A stretch of 7,391 nt of DNA from the NCBI GenBank assembly GCA_012515635.1, contig JAAYXZ010000015.1:1-7391 (forward strand), written 5' to 3'. Positions 1 through 6,722 of the stretch are shown piece by piece. The number at the start of each line of letters is the position of its first letter. Position 1 is the first letter of the stretch. The notes below the pieces were generated by a model. That model ran no database searches, had not been told where the DNA came from, and was given only the letters and a program-made list of their open reading frames with translations. The stretch is from Elusimicrobiota bacterium (GTDB lineage: Bacteria; Ratteibacteria; UBA8468; B48-G9; JAFGKM01). Position numbers and translations under genes: made by a program.

Positions 1-1507
1 CTTTGTCAGCCCCGCATTCATAAGCAATTTTTTCAATGGAGATATCTGCTGTTTTTTCTTGTAAGGCGGTTATACCTATGCCCGGGTGCGGTTGGTGTCC
101 CGTCATGGCGGTAGTGCGGTTATCCAGTATTGCGATTACCAGATTTACTTTATTATAACAGGCGTTAATCAGTTCCGGGATACCCGCATGGAAAAAAGTT
201 GAATCCCCTATAATGGAGACCACGGACCGTTGTTTCTCAACCCTCGCTATTCCCGCCCCTGTGCCGATACCCGCTCCCATACACAGGCAGGTATCTATTG
301 CCCCTGTCTGGACACCCAGAGTGTAGCATCCAATATCTCCGGGGAATATCGCATCTTTTCCGAACACTTTTTTAAGGATATAGAAACTCCCTGAATGAGG
401 ACAACCGGGACATAGTGCGGGCGTTCTTTTAGGCAATTCTTTTAAGGGCTCTTGCGAATGCGAATATTTGCTACTGCCCAATATTTTATCAATAGCCGCT
501 ATAGACATCTCTCCTTCCGCCGGAACTTCTCCATTTAGTTTCCCTGTTATTTCAAGGGATGGGTTGATAGATTTTGCCAGTATATATATCTGTTCTTCAA
601 TTACAGGGTCGCCCTCTTCAAAGATAAAACATCTCCGTTTATTTTTTATGAAAGAAGCAAGTTGTTTATAAGGCACGGGAACAGATGAGGTCTTAAAGAT
701 AGCTAACGAAAGTTCTTGTGTCTCCTTTATCTCCTTTATGTATTGAAACGAAATCCCTGCTGTGATAACCCCTGTATCTGATGAATTATCATCTGCTATG
801 TTCCATTCCAGTGTCTCTGTAATCTCTTTTATACGCGCCTGTTTTTTGTTTAACATTTTCAGGGATACCCTTGCGTTTGCAGGAACCATAACAAATTGTT
901 TAGGGTCTTTTTGGAAGGATGTCTCGCTCTTTTTATAATCTATTTTTTTTAATAACACATCAGACCTGCCGTGAGAGATTCTTGTGACGCTTCTAACCAT
1001 AACAGGAAGGGATAGTTCTTCGGAGAGGGAAAAAGCATAAGAGACCATATCTTTGGCTTCCTGTATTGAAGAGGGTTCAAGGCAAGGGATTTTAGATAAT
1101 ACGGCATACCTTCTTGAGTCCTGTTCGTTCTGTGACGAATGGGCATAAGGGTCATCGCCAACGATTATTACAAGACCGCCGACAATTCCCGTATAAGCAG
1201 AGGTTATAAATGCGTCGGAGGCGACATTCAGCCCTACGTGTTTCATTATAACGGCGGCTCTTCTTCCGGTAAGCGAAACTCCGTAAGCGTTTTCGTAAGC
1301 AACCTTCTCATTGACAGACCATTCAACATAAAACCCGTAGGTCTTGGAGAGTTCAATAAGTTTTTCGGTGATTTCAGATGATGGCGTTCCCGGATAGGCA
1401 AAGGATGCTTCTATATTGCCTTCAACCAATCCATATGCCATTGCTTCATTTCCGAGAAGATATTGTCTCTCCAATACTGCGCCTTTGCCGGCTTCTTTTT
1501 TCTGCAT
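1..1507 (-). CDS. iorA: Indolepyruvate:ferredoxin oxidoreductase, alpha (large) subunit IorA, 3' end missing
   Basis: Cytoplasmic thiamine-diphosphate (TPP) enzyme. With IorB it oxidatively decarboxylates arylpyruvates to arylacetyl-CoA, CO2 and reduced ferredoxin, and the reaction is reversible. Reading the minus strand from ATG at 1507 gives 502 codons without a stop to the window edge. The N-terminal pyruvate-oxidoreductase-like domain carries YPGTPSSEI (residues 38-46), EWSVNEK (62-68) and MKHVGLN (88-94), followed by DDP and HSSQNEQDSR (about 118-132). The C-terminal TPP-binding half has CPGCPH (366-371), GDIGCYTLG (390-398), GDSTFFHAG (434-442) and DNRTTAMTGHQPHPG (462-475), all typical of IorA. 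Family members run about 600-640 residues, so roughly the last 100, normally including a two-cluster 4Fe-4S ferredoxin domain, lie to the left; iorB is expected beyond. The start is the first in-frame ATG matching the family. A GTG three codons upstream (1516) is possible, and neither has a strong SD. It is transcribed away from the paaK operon. Confidence 0.95.
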   Translation of the reverse strand, partial: MQKKEAGKGAVLERQYLLGNEAMAYGLVEGNIEASFAYPGTPSSEITEKLIELSKTYGFYVEWSVNEKVAYENAYGVSLTGRRAAVIMKHVGLNVASDAFITSAYTGIVGGLVIIVGDDPYAHSSQNEQDSRRYAVLSKIPCLEPSSIQEAKDMVSYAFSLSEELSLPVMVRSVTRISHGRSDVLLKKIDYKKSETSFQKDPKQFVMVPANARVSLKMLNKKQARIKEITETLEWNIADDNSSDTGVITAGISFQYIKEIKETQELSLAIFKTSSVPVPYKQLASFIKNKRRCFIFEEGDPVIEEQIYILAKSINPSLEITGKLNGEVPAEGEMSIAAIDKILGSSKYSHSQEPLKELPKRTPALCPGCPHSGSFYILKKVFGKDAIFPGDIGCYTLGVQTGAIDTCLCMGAGIGTGAGIARVEKQRSVVSIIGDSTFFHAGIPELINACYNKVNLVIAILDNRTTAMTGHQPHPGIGITALQEKTADISIEKIAYECGADK

Positions 1508-1556
1508 TATATTCACTGTTTATTGCTTTTTTTGTTCTATCTTTATGCTTAAAAAC

Positions 1557-1585
1557 TTGACAAAAGAACAAACATAAGTTTAAAT
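1557..1585 (+). promoter_or_regulatory. Candidate sigma70-type promoter for the paaK-ACT-symporter operon
   Basis: A perfect TTGACA -35 box is at 1557-1562. After 17 bases there is a weaker -10 box, TTAAAT, at 1580-1585 (4 of 6). The start site would be near 1592, about 50 bases before the paaK ATG. It overlaps the opposing iorA promoter region, since the predicted iorA start site falls inside this -10 box. A 6-base inverted repeat (AAACTT at 1553-1558, AAGTTT at 1576-1581) spans the promoter and might be an operator, but such arms are easily found by chance in AT-rich DNA. Confidence 0.5.
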
Positions 1586-1591
1586 GCTATC

Positions 1592-1620
1592 ATTATAAGA
1601 CATATTCCCTGTGATTGCAA
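1592..1620 (-). promoter_or_regulatory. Candidate sigma70-type promoter for iorA
   Basis: On the minus strand a perfect TATAAT -10 box lies at 1597-1592. A TTGCAA -35-like box (4 of 6 to consensus) lies at 1620-1615, and the spacer is exactly 17 bases. Transcription would begin near 1585, leaving a leader of about 78 bases before the iorA ATG at 1507. I see no riboswitch-like fold or terminator in that leader. This is a pattern match only. Confidence 0.5.
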
Positions 1621-1640
1621 CGGAAAGGAAAGATAGGGGA

Positions 1641-2936
1641 ATGGAAAAATACGAGGTAGAGTGGTGGTCTGCCAAAAAATTGAAGGAACTTCAGTCAGAG
1701 CGCTTAAAGCATCTTGTTCAGCATATAACAGAAAAAGTGCCTTTTTATGCCACCCTTTTTAAAGAAAAAAAGATAGATGTCGGGAAATTTTCTTCTGTAG
1801 ATGATTTAAAACACCTCCCTTTTACAACCAAGTCAGTTATTCGGGACCATTATCCCTTTTCCCTCTTTGCGGTTCCTCTCTCTGATGTCAACGAACTACA
1901 TGCATCTTCAGGAACAACAGGCAAGTTGACAGTCGTCGGTTATACGAAAAACGATATTAAGGTTTGGGCAGAGGCGATGGCGCGGGCGCTTCTATGCGCA
2001 GGTGTGAAAGAAGGCGATATTATCCACAATGCCTATGGGTATGGCTTGTTCACAGGGGGGCTTGGCATTCATTACGGCGCTCTTGAATTAGGTGTCCCTG
2101 TTGTTCCTGCTTCGGCGGGAGGCACAAAGCGGCAATTGATGTTGATACAGGACTTTAAGAGCACTGTATTGGCGTGCACGCCTTCATATTCCTTAAGTAT
2201 GGCTGAAGAGGCAAGAGAGATAGGTGTGGACCCTTTCAAAACCAACATACGTTTAGGGGTGTTTGGCGCAGAGCCATGGACTGCGAAAATGAGGGAACAG
2301 ATAGAGAGGGAATGGGGCGTACTGGCGTTGGACATATACGGACTCTCTGAAGTTATCGGTCCGGGCGTGGCTATGGAATGCGCGGGTAAAAACGGGCTTC
2401 ATATTTGGGCGGACCATTTTCTGCCGGAGGTTGTGGACCCAAAAACAGGTGAGGTTTTAGAAGAAGGGCAAGAAGGAGAATTAGTTATAACTACCCTTAC
2501 GAAAGAAGCAATGCCGCTTATCCGTTATAGAACCGGAGACCTTGTTTCTCTTACCTCAGATATATGTAATTTCTGTGGCAGGACAATGCCGCGCATCAGT
2601 AAAATAACGGGAAGAATTGATGATATGCTTATTATAAGAGGAGTTAATATCTTTCCTTCTCAGATAGAATCGGCGCTTATGAGCATTCCTGAGGTTGCCC
2701 CTCATTACCAGATTATTCTTACAACAGAAAGACATCTTGATAGAATGGAGATTCTGGTTGAGGTGGTTGAAGAGGTCTTCTCCGATGAGGTGAAAAAGTT
2801 GGAGGAACTTGAAAGAAAGGTTATCTCCGAGATAGAGAGCACGCTTGGAATTTCGGTTAAGATAAGGTTTGTAGAGCCGAAAAGCATAGAACGAAGTATG
2901 GGTAAAGCAAAAAGGGTAATAGATCAGCGGTGGTAA
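1641..2936 (+). CDS. paaK: Phenylacetate-CoA ligase (PaaK family, AMP-forming), first copy
   Basis: Cytoplasmic adenylate-forming enzyme that activates phenylacetate or a related arylacetate to its CoA thioester with ATP, giving AMP and PPi. The 431 residues match the usual PaaK length of about 430-440. Motifs in order: helical N-terminus with LQSERLKHLV (17-26); P-loop SSGTTGK (89-95); aryl-pocket segment AYGYGLFTGG (131-140), canonical for PaaK; YGLSE (233-237); RYRTGD (295-300); a C-x2-C pair before GR (C309, C312), common in the family; hinge GRIDDMLIIRG (324-334); and the C-terminal GKAKR (421-425), which holds the catalytic lysine region. I chose ATG 1641, preceded by AAAGGAAAG at 1624-1632. 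An in-frame GTG at 1611 has no SD and would add ten residues outside the family consensus. The stop codon is overlapped by the SD of the ACT gene. True substrate range (phenylacetate, 4-hydroxyphenylacetate, indoleacetate) cannot be read from sequence. Confidence 0.95.
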   Translation: MEKYEVEWWSAKKLKELQSERLKHLVQHITEKVPFYATLFKEKKIDVGKFSSVDDLKHLPFTTKSVIRDHYPFSLFAVPLSDVNELHASSGTTGKLTVVGYTKNDIKVWAEAMARALLCAGVKEGDIIHNAYGYGLFTGGLGIHYGALELGVPVVPASAGGTKRQLMLIQDFKSTVLACTPSYSLSMAEEAREIGVDPFKTNIRLGVFGAEPWTAKMREQIEREWGVLALDIYGLSEVIGPGVAMECAGKNGLHIWADHFLPEVVDPKTGEVLEEGQEGELVITTLTKEAMPLIRYRTGDLVSLTSDICNFCGRTMPRISKITGRIDDMLIIRGVNIFPSQIESALMSIPEVAPHYQIILTTERHLDRMEILVEVVEEVFSDEVKKLEELERKVISEIESTLGISVKIRFVEPKSIERSMGKAKRVIDQRW

Positions 2937-2942
2937 AGGAGG
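2935..2942 (+). promoter_or_regulatory. Strong RBS of the ACT gene, overlapping the paaK stop
   Basis: AAAGGAGG is a near-perfect anti-SD match. It begins within the TAA stop of paaK (2934-2936) and sits 6 bases before ATG 2949. It fixes that start and suggests the ACT protein is made in good amount from the same mRNA. Confidence 0.85.
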
Positions 2943-2948
2943 TTAAAA

Positions 2949-3377
2949 ATGGCTATAATGCAACTCTCTGTTTTCCTTGAGAACCGACTGGGCCGCCTTG
3001 ATGATGTCCTCAACATATTAAAAGATAATCATATCAATATAAAGGCGCTCTCCCTTGCAGATAAAGCAAGTTATGGGATTTTGCGTATGATAGTTGACAA
3101 TCCTGAAAAGGGTATTGTGGTCCTTAAGAAAGAACATATCTCTGTTAACTTTACCCCTGTTGTAGCCGTAGAGATAGAAGACCGCCCCGGCGGATTGCAG
3201 GATATGATAAGGGTATTAGTGAAGGAAGGGATAAATATTGAATATATGTATGCGTTTATAGCAAAATCAAAAGATAAGGCAATAGTTGTTCTTAAGGTAG
3301 AAGATATAGATAAGACAGAAGAATCGTTGATGTTGATGGGTAAAAACATTATAGCAAAAAATAACATACCTTTATAA
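2949..3377 (+). CDS. Tandem ACT-domain protein (stand-alone amino-acid-binding regulator type)
   Basis: 142 residues made only of two ACT domains, about 1-70 and 71-142. Each opens with the beta-strand, turn and helix signature: NRLGRLDDVLNIL (residues 12-24) and DRPGGLQDMIRVL (78-90), with the ligand-loop glycines G15 and G81. There is no catalytic or DNA-binding domain and no signal peptide, so it is a soluble cytoplasmic protein. ACT pairs bind amino acids at domain interfaces. Free-standing two-ACT proteins of this size are known next to paaK and ior genes, but their function is not established. From context I infer that it senses an aromatic amino acid or aryl acid and modulates a ligase, IOR or a transporter. 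The gene starts 12 bases after paaK and ends 15 bases before the next small gene, so it is surely cotranscribed. Confidence 0.9.
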   Translation: MAIMQLSVFLENRLGRLDDVLNILKDNHINIKALSLADKASYGILRMIVDNPEKGIVVLKKEHISVNFTPVVAVEIEDRPGGLQDMIRVLVKEGINIEYMYAFIAKSKDKAIVVLKVEDIDKTEESLMLMGKNIIAKNNIPL

Positions 3378-3381
3378 TTTT

Positions 3382-3389
3382 AAGGGGGG
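3382..3389 (+). promoter_or_regulatory. RBS of the 33-residue membrane protein
   Basis: AAGGGGGG lies 3 bases from ATG 3393. With the G-run slipping against the anti-SD, the effective spacing of the core is about 4-6. Its presence immediately before a 33-codon frame is the main evidence, besides the protein itself, that the short frame is translated. Confidence 0.65.
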
Positions 3390-3392
3390 CGT

Positions 3393-3494
3393 ATGGACAA
3401 AAACTGGCTGGCGTGGTGGCTTGTGATAATTTTCAGTACCGTCTTTACGGGAGTTGGATTGCTTGTCCGCCTGAGGAGGTGGAAAAATGAATAA
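3393..3494 (+). CDS. Small single-helix membrane protein, putative accessory peptide of the downstream symporter
   Basis: A 33-residue frame with its own SD that fills the otherwise empty gap between the ACT and symporter genes. One hydrophobic helix spans about residues 5-25 (WLAWWLVIIF, then a Gly/Leu/Val-rich part). The basic tail, R26, R28, R29 and K31, predicts N-out, C-in by the positive-inside rule. It ends KNE. Its stop overlaps the symporter start by 8 bases (ATGAATAA, 3487-3494), and the symporter SD lies inside this frame, so translation should be coupled. Several sodium:solute symporters have small membrane partners encoded just upstream (DUF485 with ActP, DUF997/YhdT with PanF, DUF4212 types), but those are longer with about two helices. 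I recall a one-helix 'symporter small accessory protein' class in public annotation that this fits, though I cannot check membership. The existence of the gene is well supported; its role is inferred from position. Confidence 0.75.
   Translation: MDKNWLAWWLVIIFSTVFTGVGLLVRLRRWKNE
3474..3482 (+). promoter_or_regulatory. RBS of the first symporter, embedded in the upstream small gene
   Basis: AGGAGGTGG sits inside the last codons of the 33-residue gene, with AGGAGG ending 7 bases before ATG 3487. It fixes the symporter start. Because ribosomes finishing the small gene pass through it and terminate at 3494, coupled or re-initiating translation is likely. Confidence 0.8.
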
Positions 3495-5043
3495 TTTCTA
3501 TTATACTTTCGCTGTTCCGAAGCCAGATATATCTTATGGAATATCGGTAGGTATAGGCGTTGGATTGATGCTTTTGGTGTGCATATTTCTTGGTCTTTTC
3601 AGCAGAAAGAAGGCGTCTTCTTTTGAGACATTCCTTTCGGGGCATCAGGATATAGGTCCTGTGATAACAGGCCTTGCATTGGGAGCCACTTGGCTTAGCG
3701 GTTGGGCGGCGCTTGGTATGATGGGAATTACTTATACGGTGGGTTGGTCAGGGATGTGGTTCGCAGGAATTTGGACAATAGTGGGTATTATGCCCTGTCT
3801 ATTTTTTACAGGCGCAAAAATGCAGCAGTATGCGGAGAAATTTGGAGCAAGGACCGTCTCTGATGTTTTGGGGATACGGTTTGACAGCAAGGTTGTCCAA
3901 TCCCTCTCTGCGTTGGTGATGATATTTTTTATGATTTTATATGCTGTGGGACAGTTTAAAGCAGGGGCTACCGTTTGGTATGCTGTAACAGGCCTGTCTG
4001 CTATATGGTGCCTCTCGTTTTCAGGAATAATAGTTTTTATCTATATGATTGTGGGTGGATATACAGGAACACAGTGGTCTCTTGCTCTTCAGGGAGCGCT
4101 TTTGGGGATTGCGTGTTTTGTTCTGGGCATTGTTGCTCTTGTTTTTGTAGGAGGCCCCTCTGCCCTTAATGCCAAACTTGCTTTGCAGGACCCTAAACTT
4201 ATTGAATTAATGAGAACTGATTTGCCAGTAACGGGTAATACGCAACTCTTTTCCAGTCCTGTGGGAATAGTTGCGACATTCTTTATTTTTCTTACGATGG
4301 CAACGGGGTTCCCTCATAATGTGGCGCGGTTTTTAGGTATGAGGAAACTAACAAAGAGAGATTTTTCTTTAATAACTTTAATGGTCTTTCTTGTAGCAGG
4401 TCCGCCTATATTTCTTAATGCGATTACAGGGCTTGCTTCAAGGGCTGCTTTCGGCCCTGCTCTTTTAGATATAGCGCCGTGGAGAGGTGATTTGGCAGCG
4501 CCGTATGTTGCTATGATTGCGGGGGGAAGACCGGTAACAATTTTATATGTGGTGGGTGTCTTTGCTGCAGCGTTGTCCACCCTCTCTTCTATGGTTATGG
4601 TTATGGCGGGTAATATCACAAGGGATATTATCCATATATGGAAGCCGAATATTTCCCGTGTCTTTTTACTGAATCTTACCAAGGTGTTCATAGGTATTTT
4701 TCTGCTTATTCCGTTCTATTGGACGTTCAAAAACCCGCCGGAGTTGCTTGCTGTATTTATGGGATACGCATCAATAGGGTTGGGCGGAATATTCATCTTC
4801 TGCACAGCGGTCTCTTTTTTCTGGAGGAGGGCAACAGCTATGGGCGCAATACTCTGTATGATATATGGCGTGGTAGCGACACTTGTAGGAAGCATCTATG
4901 TTGCTAATCAGAGGATAGGTATGGGGACCCTTGAGTTTATAGTGCTTATTGGGTGCGCTGTCTTCTATTTTGTCGGAAGTTTGCTTACAAGACCTGTCTC
5001 AGAGGAAAAATTAAAACAACTATTTGGAGAGAAAAATGTTTAA
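3487..5043 (+). CDS. Sodium:solute symporter family (SSS/SLC5) transporter, first copy
   Basis: 518-residue inner-membrane Na+-coupled symporter with the LeuT-type fold. About 13 hydrophobic helices can be drawn, the first at roughly 17-39 and the last at 480-500, with no cleavable signal peptide. First core helix: GATWLSGW (66-73), aligning with GASDMSGW of PutP, where A67 and L70 would match the Na2-site residues. Eighth core helix: AALSTLSS (361-368) supplies A361, S364 and T365, the classical Na2-site pattern, followed by GNITRD (375-380). Other family marks are GGYTGTQWS (190-198) and the late FFWRRATAMGA stretch (444-454). Substrate is not readable from sequence. Phenylacetate permeases of pseudomonads (PaaL/PhaJ) belong to this family, so an arylacetate is a reasonable inference beside two paaK genes. 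The gene overlaps the small genes on both sides by 8 bases each. Confidence 0.93.
   Translation: MNNFYYTFAVPKPDISYGISVGIGVGLMLLVCIFLGLFSRKKASSFETFLSGHQDIGPVITGLALGATWLSGWAALGMMGITYTVGWSGMWFAGIWTIVGIMPCLFFTGAKMQQYAEKFGARTVSDVLGIRFDSKVVQSLSALVMIFFMILYAVGQFKAGATVWYAVTGLSAIWCLSFSGIIVFIYMIVGGYTGTQWSLALQGALLGIACFVLGIVALVFVGGPSALNAKLALQDPKLIELMRTDLPVTGNTQLFSSPVGIVATFFIFLTMATGFPHNVARFLGMRKLTKRDFSLITLMVFLVAGPPIFLNAITGLASRAAFGPALLDIAPWRGDLAAPYVAMIAGGRPVTILYVVGVFAAALSTLSSMVMVMAGNITRDIIHIWKPNISRVFLLNLTKVFIGIFLLIPFYWTFKNPPELLAVFMGYASIGLGGIFIFCTAVSFFWRRATAMGAILCMIYGVVATLVGSIYVANQRIGMGTLEFIVLIGCAVFYFVGSLLTRPVSEEKLKQLFGEKNV
5026..5031 (+). promoter_or_regulatory. RBS of the 35-residue membrane protein
   Basis: GGAGAG lies within the last codons of the first symporter gene, 4 bases before ATG 5036, and supports translation of the short frame that begins across the symporter stop. 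Confidence 0.6.
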
Positions 5044-5143
5044 TCTTCCGAATTCTACTTTTCTTGTTTTTTTTGTTATGGCTCCGCTTGTTATTATTAT
5101 TTGGCTGGTTTGGTGGGTGCTTACATTTAAAAATGAAAAATAA
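5036..5143 (+). CDS. Second small single-helix membrane protein, putative accessory peptide of the second symporter
   Basis: A 35-residue frame starting inside the end of the preceding symporter gene (8-base overlap ATGTTTAA, 5036-5043) and ending 58 bases before the next symporter ATG. The N-terminus MFNLPNST is uncharged. One strongly hydrophobic helix covers about 9-30, including VIIIWLVWWVL, then a short tail FKNEK predicts N-out, C-in. It shares size, topology, a WW pair in the helix and a KNE tail with the 33-residue protein at 3393, but sequence similarity is otherwise low, so homology is not proven. Because it overlaps the first symporter but precedes the second, it could serve either. 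The repeating order 'small gene then symporter' favours the second. Role is inferred from position only. Confidence 0.72.
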   Translation: MFNLPNSTFLVFFVMAPLVIIIWLVWWVLTFKNEK

Positions 5144-5186
5144 CGGATAACGGGAAAGAACGTTAAATTAATCCTTATATCCAAAA

Positions 5187-5194
5187 AGGGAGGG
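5187..5194 (+). promoter_or_regulatory. RBS that decides the second symporter start
   Basis: AGGGAGGG (preceded by a run of A) ends 7 bases before ATG 5202. This places initiation at 5202 rather than at the in-frame TTG two codons upstream (5196), which would lie only one base after the SD. Confidence 0.8.
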
Positions 5195-5201
5195 TTTGAT
5201 A

Positions 5202-6722
5202 ATGGGTAACGGGGCAATGGGGATAGGCGGAACTATTATTGTCTTTTTATATCTTATTTTTATGCTTTGTTTAGGGGCTTTTACCAGCAAGAAGATTAAA
5301 TCTGCGTCGGATTTTATAGTGGCGGGAAAGAGTTTGGGCTTCTGGCTTTTTGTTATGCTGATACTCGGTTCTACCACAAGCGGTATGACTTTGCTTGGTG
5401 TTGCAGGTCTTGGATATATAGGGGGTTGGCCTACGTTTTGGGAACAGATATTTGTTCCGCTTACCTGTGCCGTTGCAATTATTATTTATGGCTATAAACT
5501 TTATGAGGTATGCAAAGAAAACAATTTTCTTACATTGCAGGATTATCTTGCCTATCGGTTTGAGAGCCCCAAAGCGATGCGTGTGATATCTTCCATTGCT
5601 GTTTTAACCACCTCTCTCATATATCTTGTGGGCCAGTATACCGCTATCGCCATTGTCTTGAAGTGGCTTTTGGGAATTCCCCAGACACAAGCCCTGTTTA
5701 TTGGAGCGGTGATAGTTGTTTTGTATGTTTTGCTCGGGGGGCTTTATGCTGTTTCATGGACCACGCTTTTCCAAGGGTTTATCATCTTTTTCGGGGTTAT
5801 TATAATAACTCCTTTTGTAATAAAAAGCGCTGGGGGTTTGTCTGTTATAAATACAACTATGGCATCCATAGACCCGAATCTTGTGATGCCTTTCTTTCCG
5901 CAACAGCATCCCCCGTATGCGGGATATGCATTTGCAACGCCTTTATTTCTTGTCTCCTTTTTCTTGCTTCTTGCTCTGGGACTTGGTTCCGGACCGCACA
6001 TAATAAACAATGCTATAGCGGTTAAAGAAAAGAGATATTTTAAATGGTCTCCCTTGGTTGTCTTTGTGATGTATATTTTTATAATGTATCTTATAAAGAT
6101 ATCAGGTATGGCTGTGAGAACCCTTGTTGTTAACGGGGCGGTCTCCCTCGGAAAGCCTGATGATGCATTACTCGTGGGAGTTAAATACGCCTTACCTCAG
6201 GTAAGTTGGGCTCTCTTTGCGGTGGTTATTCTGTCAGCCGTTATGTCAACGACAGACCGTCTTCTGCTTGTTATAGGTTCCTGCATTGGCTGGGATTTCT
6301 ATAAACAGATTTTTAGAAGAGATGCCTCAGATAAGCAGATTACTTTGATTAGCCGTATTGCGGTGATTATTTTTGGCACTATAAGTTTTCTGCTTGCGAT
6401 AAAACCGCCTGCGCTTCTTGCCTGGCTTATATGGATGGGCATAGGCGTAATGCTTACTACTTTTGTGGTTCCCGTAATAGCGGGGCTTTACTGGAAACGG
6501 GCTAACAGATACGGAGCGATATGGTCTATGGTGACGGGCTATGCTATGTCTATTATTTTTGGAGCGTATGCCCAGTTTGTAAAACCTCTTCCGGTTCATT
6601 TCAGTTTTTTCCCGTTTTTGATAGCCGTCGCTGTGATGGTGATTGTCTCTTCCTTTACAGCAAAACCCAGTGAGAATCTTATAAAAACCAGTCATACAGG
6701 ATATTTCATCAGGGAGAAATAA
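5202..6722 (+). CDS. Sodium:solute symporter family (SSS/SLC5) transporter, second copy, PanF-like
   Basis: 506-residue inner-membrane Na+/solute symporter with about 13 predicted helices (first about 8-28, last about 466-485). It has SDFIVAGKSLG (36-46) after the first helix, a signature of the family, and GSTTSG (56-61) in the first core helix. TLQDYLAYRF lies at 111-120. The eighth core helix has AVMSTTDRLLL (346-356), so Na2-site residues A346, S349 and T350 are intact, followed by GWDFYKQ (363-369). The late segment KPPALLAWL (401-409) and GLYWKRANRYGAI (428-440) resembles pantothenate symporter PanF, but that resemblance is general to the family and I do not claim pantothenate as substrate. 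It is clearly diverged from the first symporter rather than a recent duplicate. Its stop overlaps the next ligase start by one base. An arylacetate or another organic acid made or used by the locus is the likeliest cargo by context. Confidence 0.93.
   Translation: MGNGAMGIGGTIIVFLYLIFMLCLGAFTSKKIKSASDFIVAGKSLGFWLFVMLILGSTTSGMTLLGVAGLGYIGGWPTFWEQIFVPLTCAVAIIIYGYKLYEVCKENNFLTLQDYLAYRFESPKAMRVISSIAVLTTSLIYLVGQYTAIAIVLKWLLGIPQTQALFIGAVIVVLYVLLGGLYAVSWTTLFQGFIIFFGVIIITPFVIKSAGGLSVINTTMASIDPNLVMPFFPQQHPPYAGYAFATPLFLVSFFLLLALGLGSGPHIINNAIAVKEKRYFKWSPLVVFVMYIFIMYLIKISGMAVRTLVVNGAVSLGKPDDALLVGVKYALPQVSWALFAVVILSAVMSTTDRLLLVIGSCIGWDFYKQIFRRDASDKQITLISRIAVIIFGTISFLLAIKPPALLAWLIWMGIGVMLTTFVVPVIAGLYWKRANRYGAIWSMVTGYAMSIIFGAYAQFVKPLPVHFSFFPFLIAVAVMVIVSSFTAKPSENLIKTSHTGYFIREK

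Noticed and set aside
1521..1534. T-run resembling a terminator on the plus strand
   Set aside because: No hairpin precedes it and no plus-strand gene ends upstream. It lies in the leader of the minus-strand iorA.
1139..1560. Plus-strand open frames (1139-1381 and 1378-1560) facing iorA, and others such as 468-671
   Set aside because: They are antisense to iorA, whose minus-strand frame is continuous with recognisable motifs throughout. Their translations show no family features and no SD.
1611..1640. GTG at 1611 as an upstream start for the first paaK
   Set aside because: There is no SD ahead of it, and the ten extra residues (MIATERKDRG) are outside the PaaK consensus. ATG 1641 gives the normal family length.
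4314..4691. Long minus-strand open frames inside the symporter and ligase genes (for example 4314-4691, 6327-6695, 2072-2335, 3071-3367)
   Set aside because: They are shadows of well-supported genes on the plus strand, without SD sites or recognisable protein features.
5059..5075. T-rich stretch after the first symporter as a terminator
   Set aside because: It has no GC-rich stem, and the Ts encode the Phe/Val/Leu helix of the 35-residue protein. Transcription must continue into the tightly linked second symporter.
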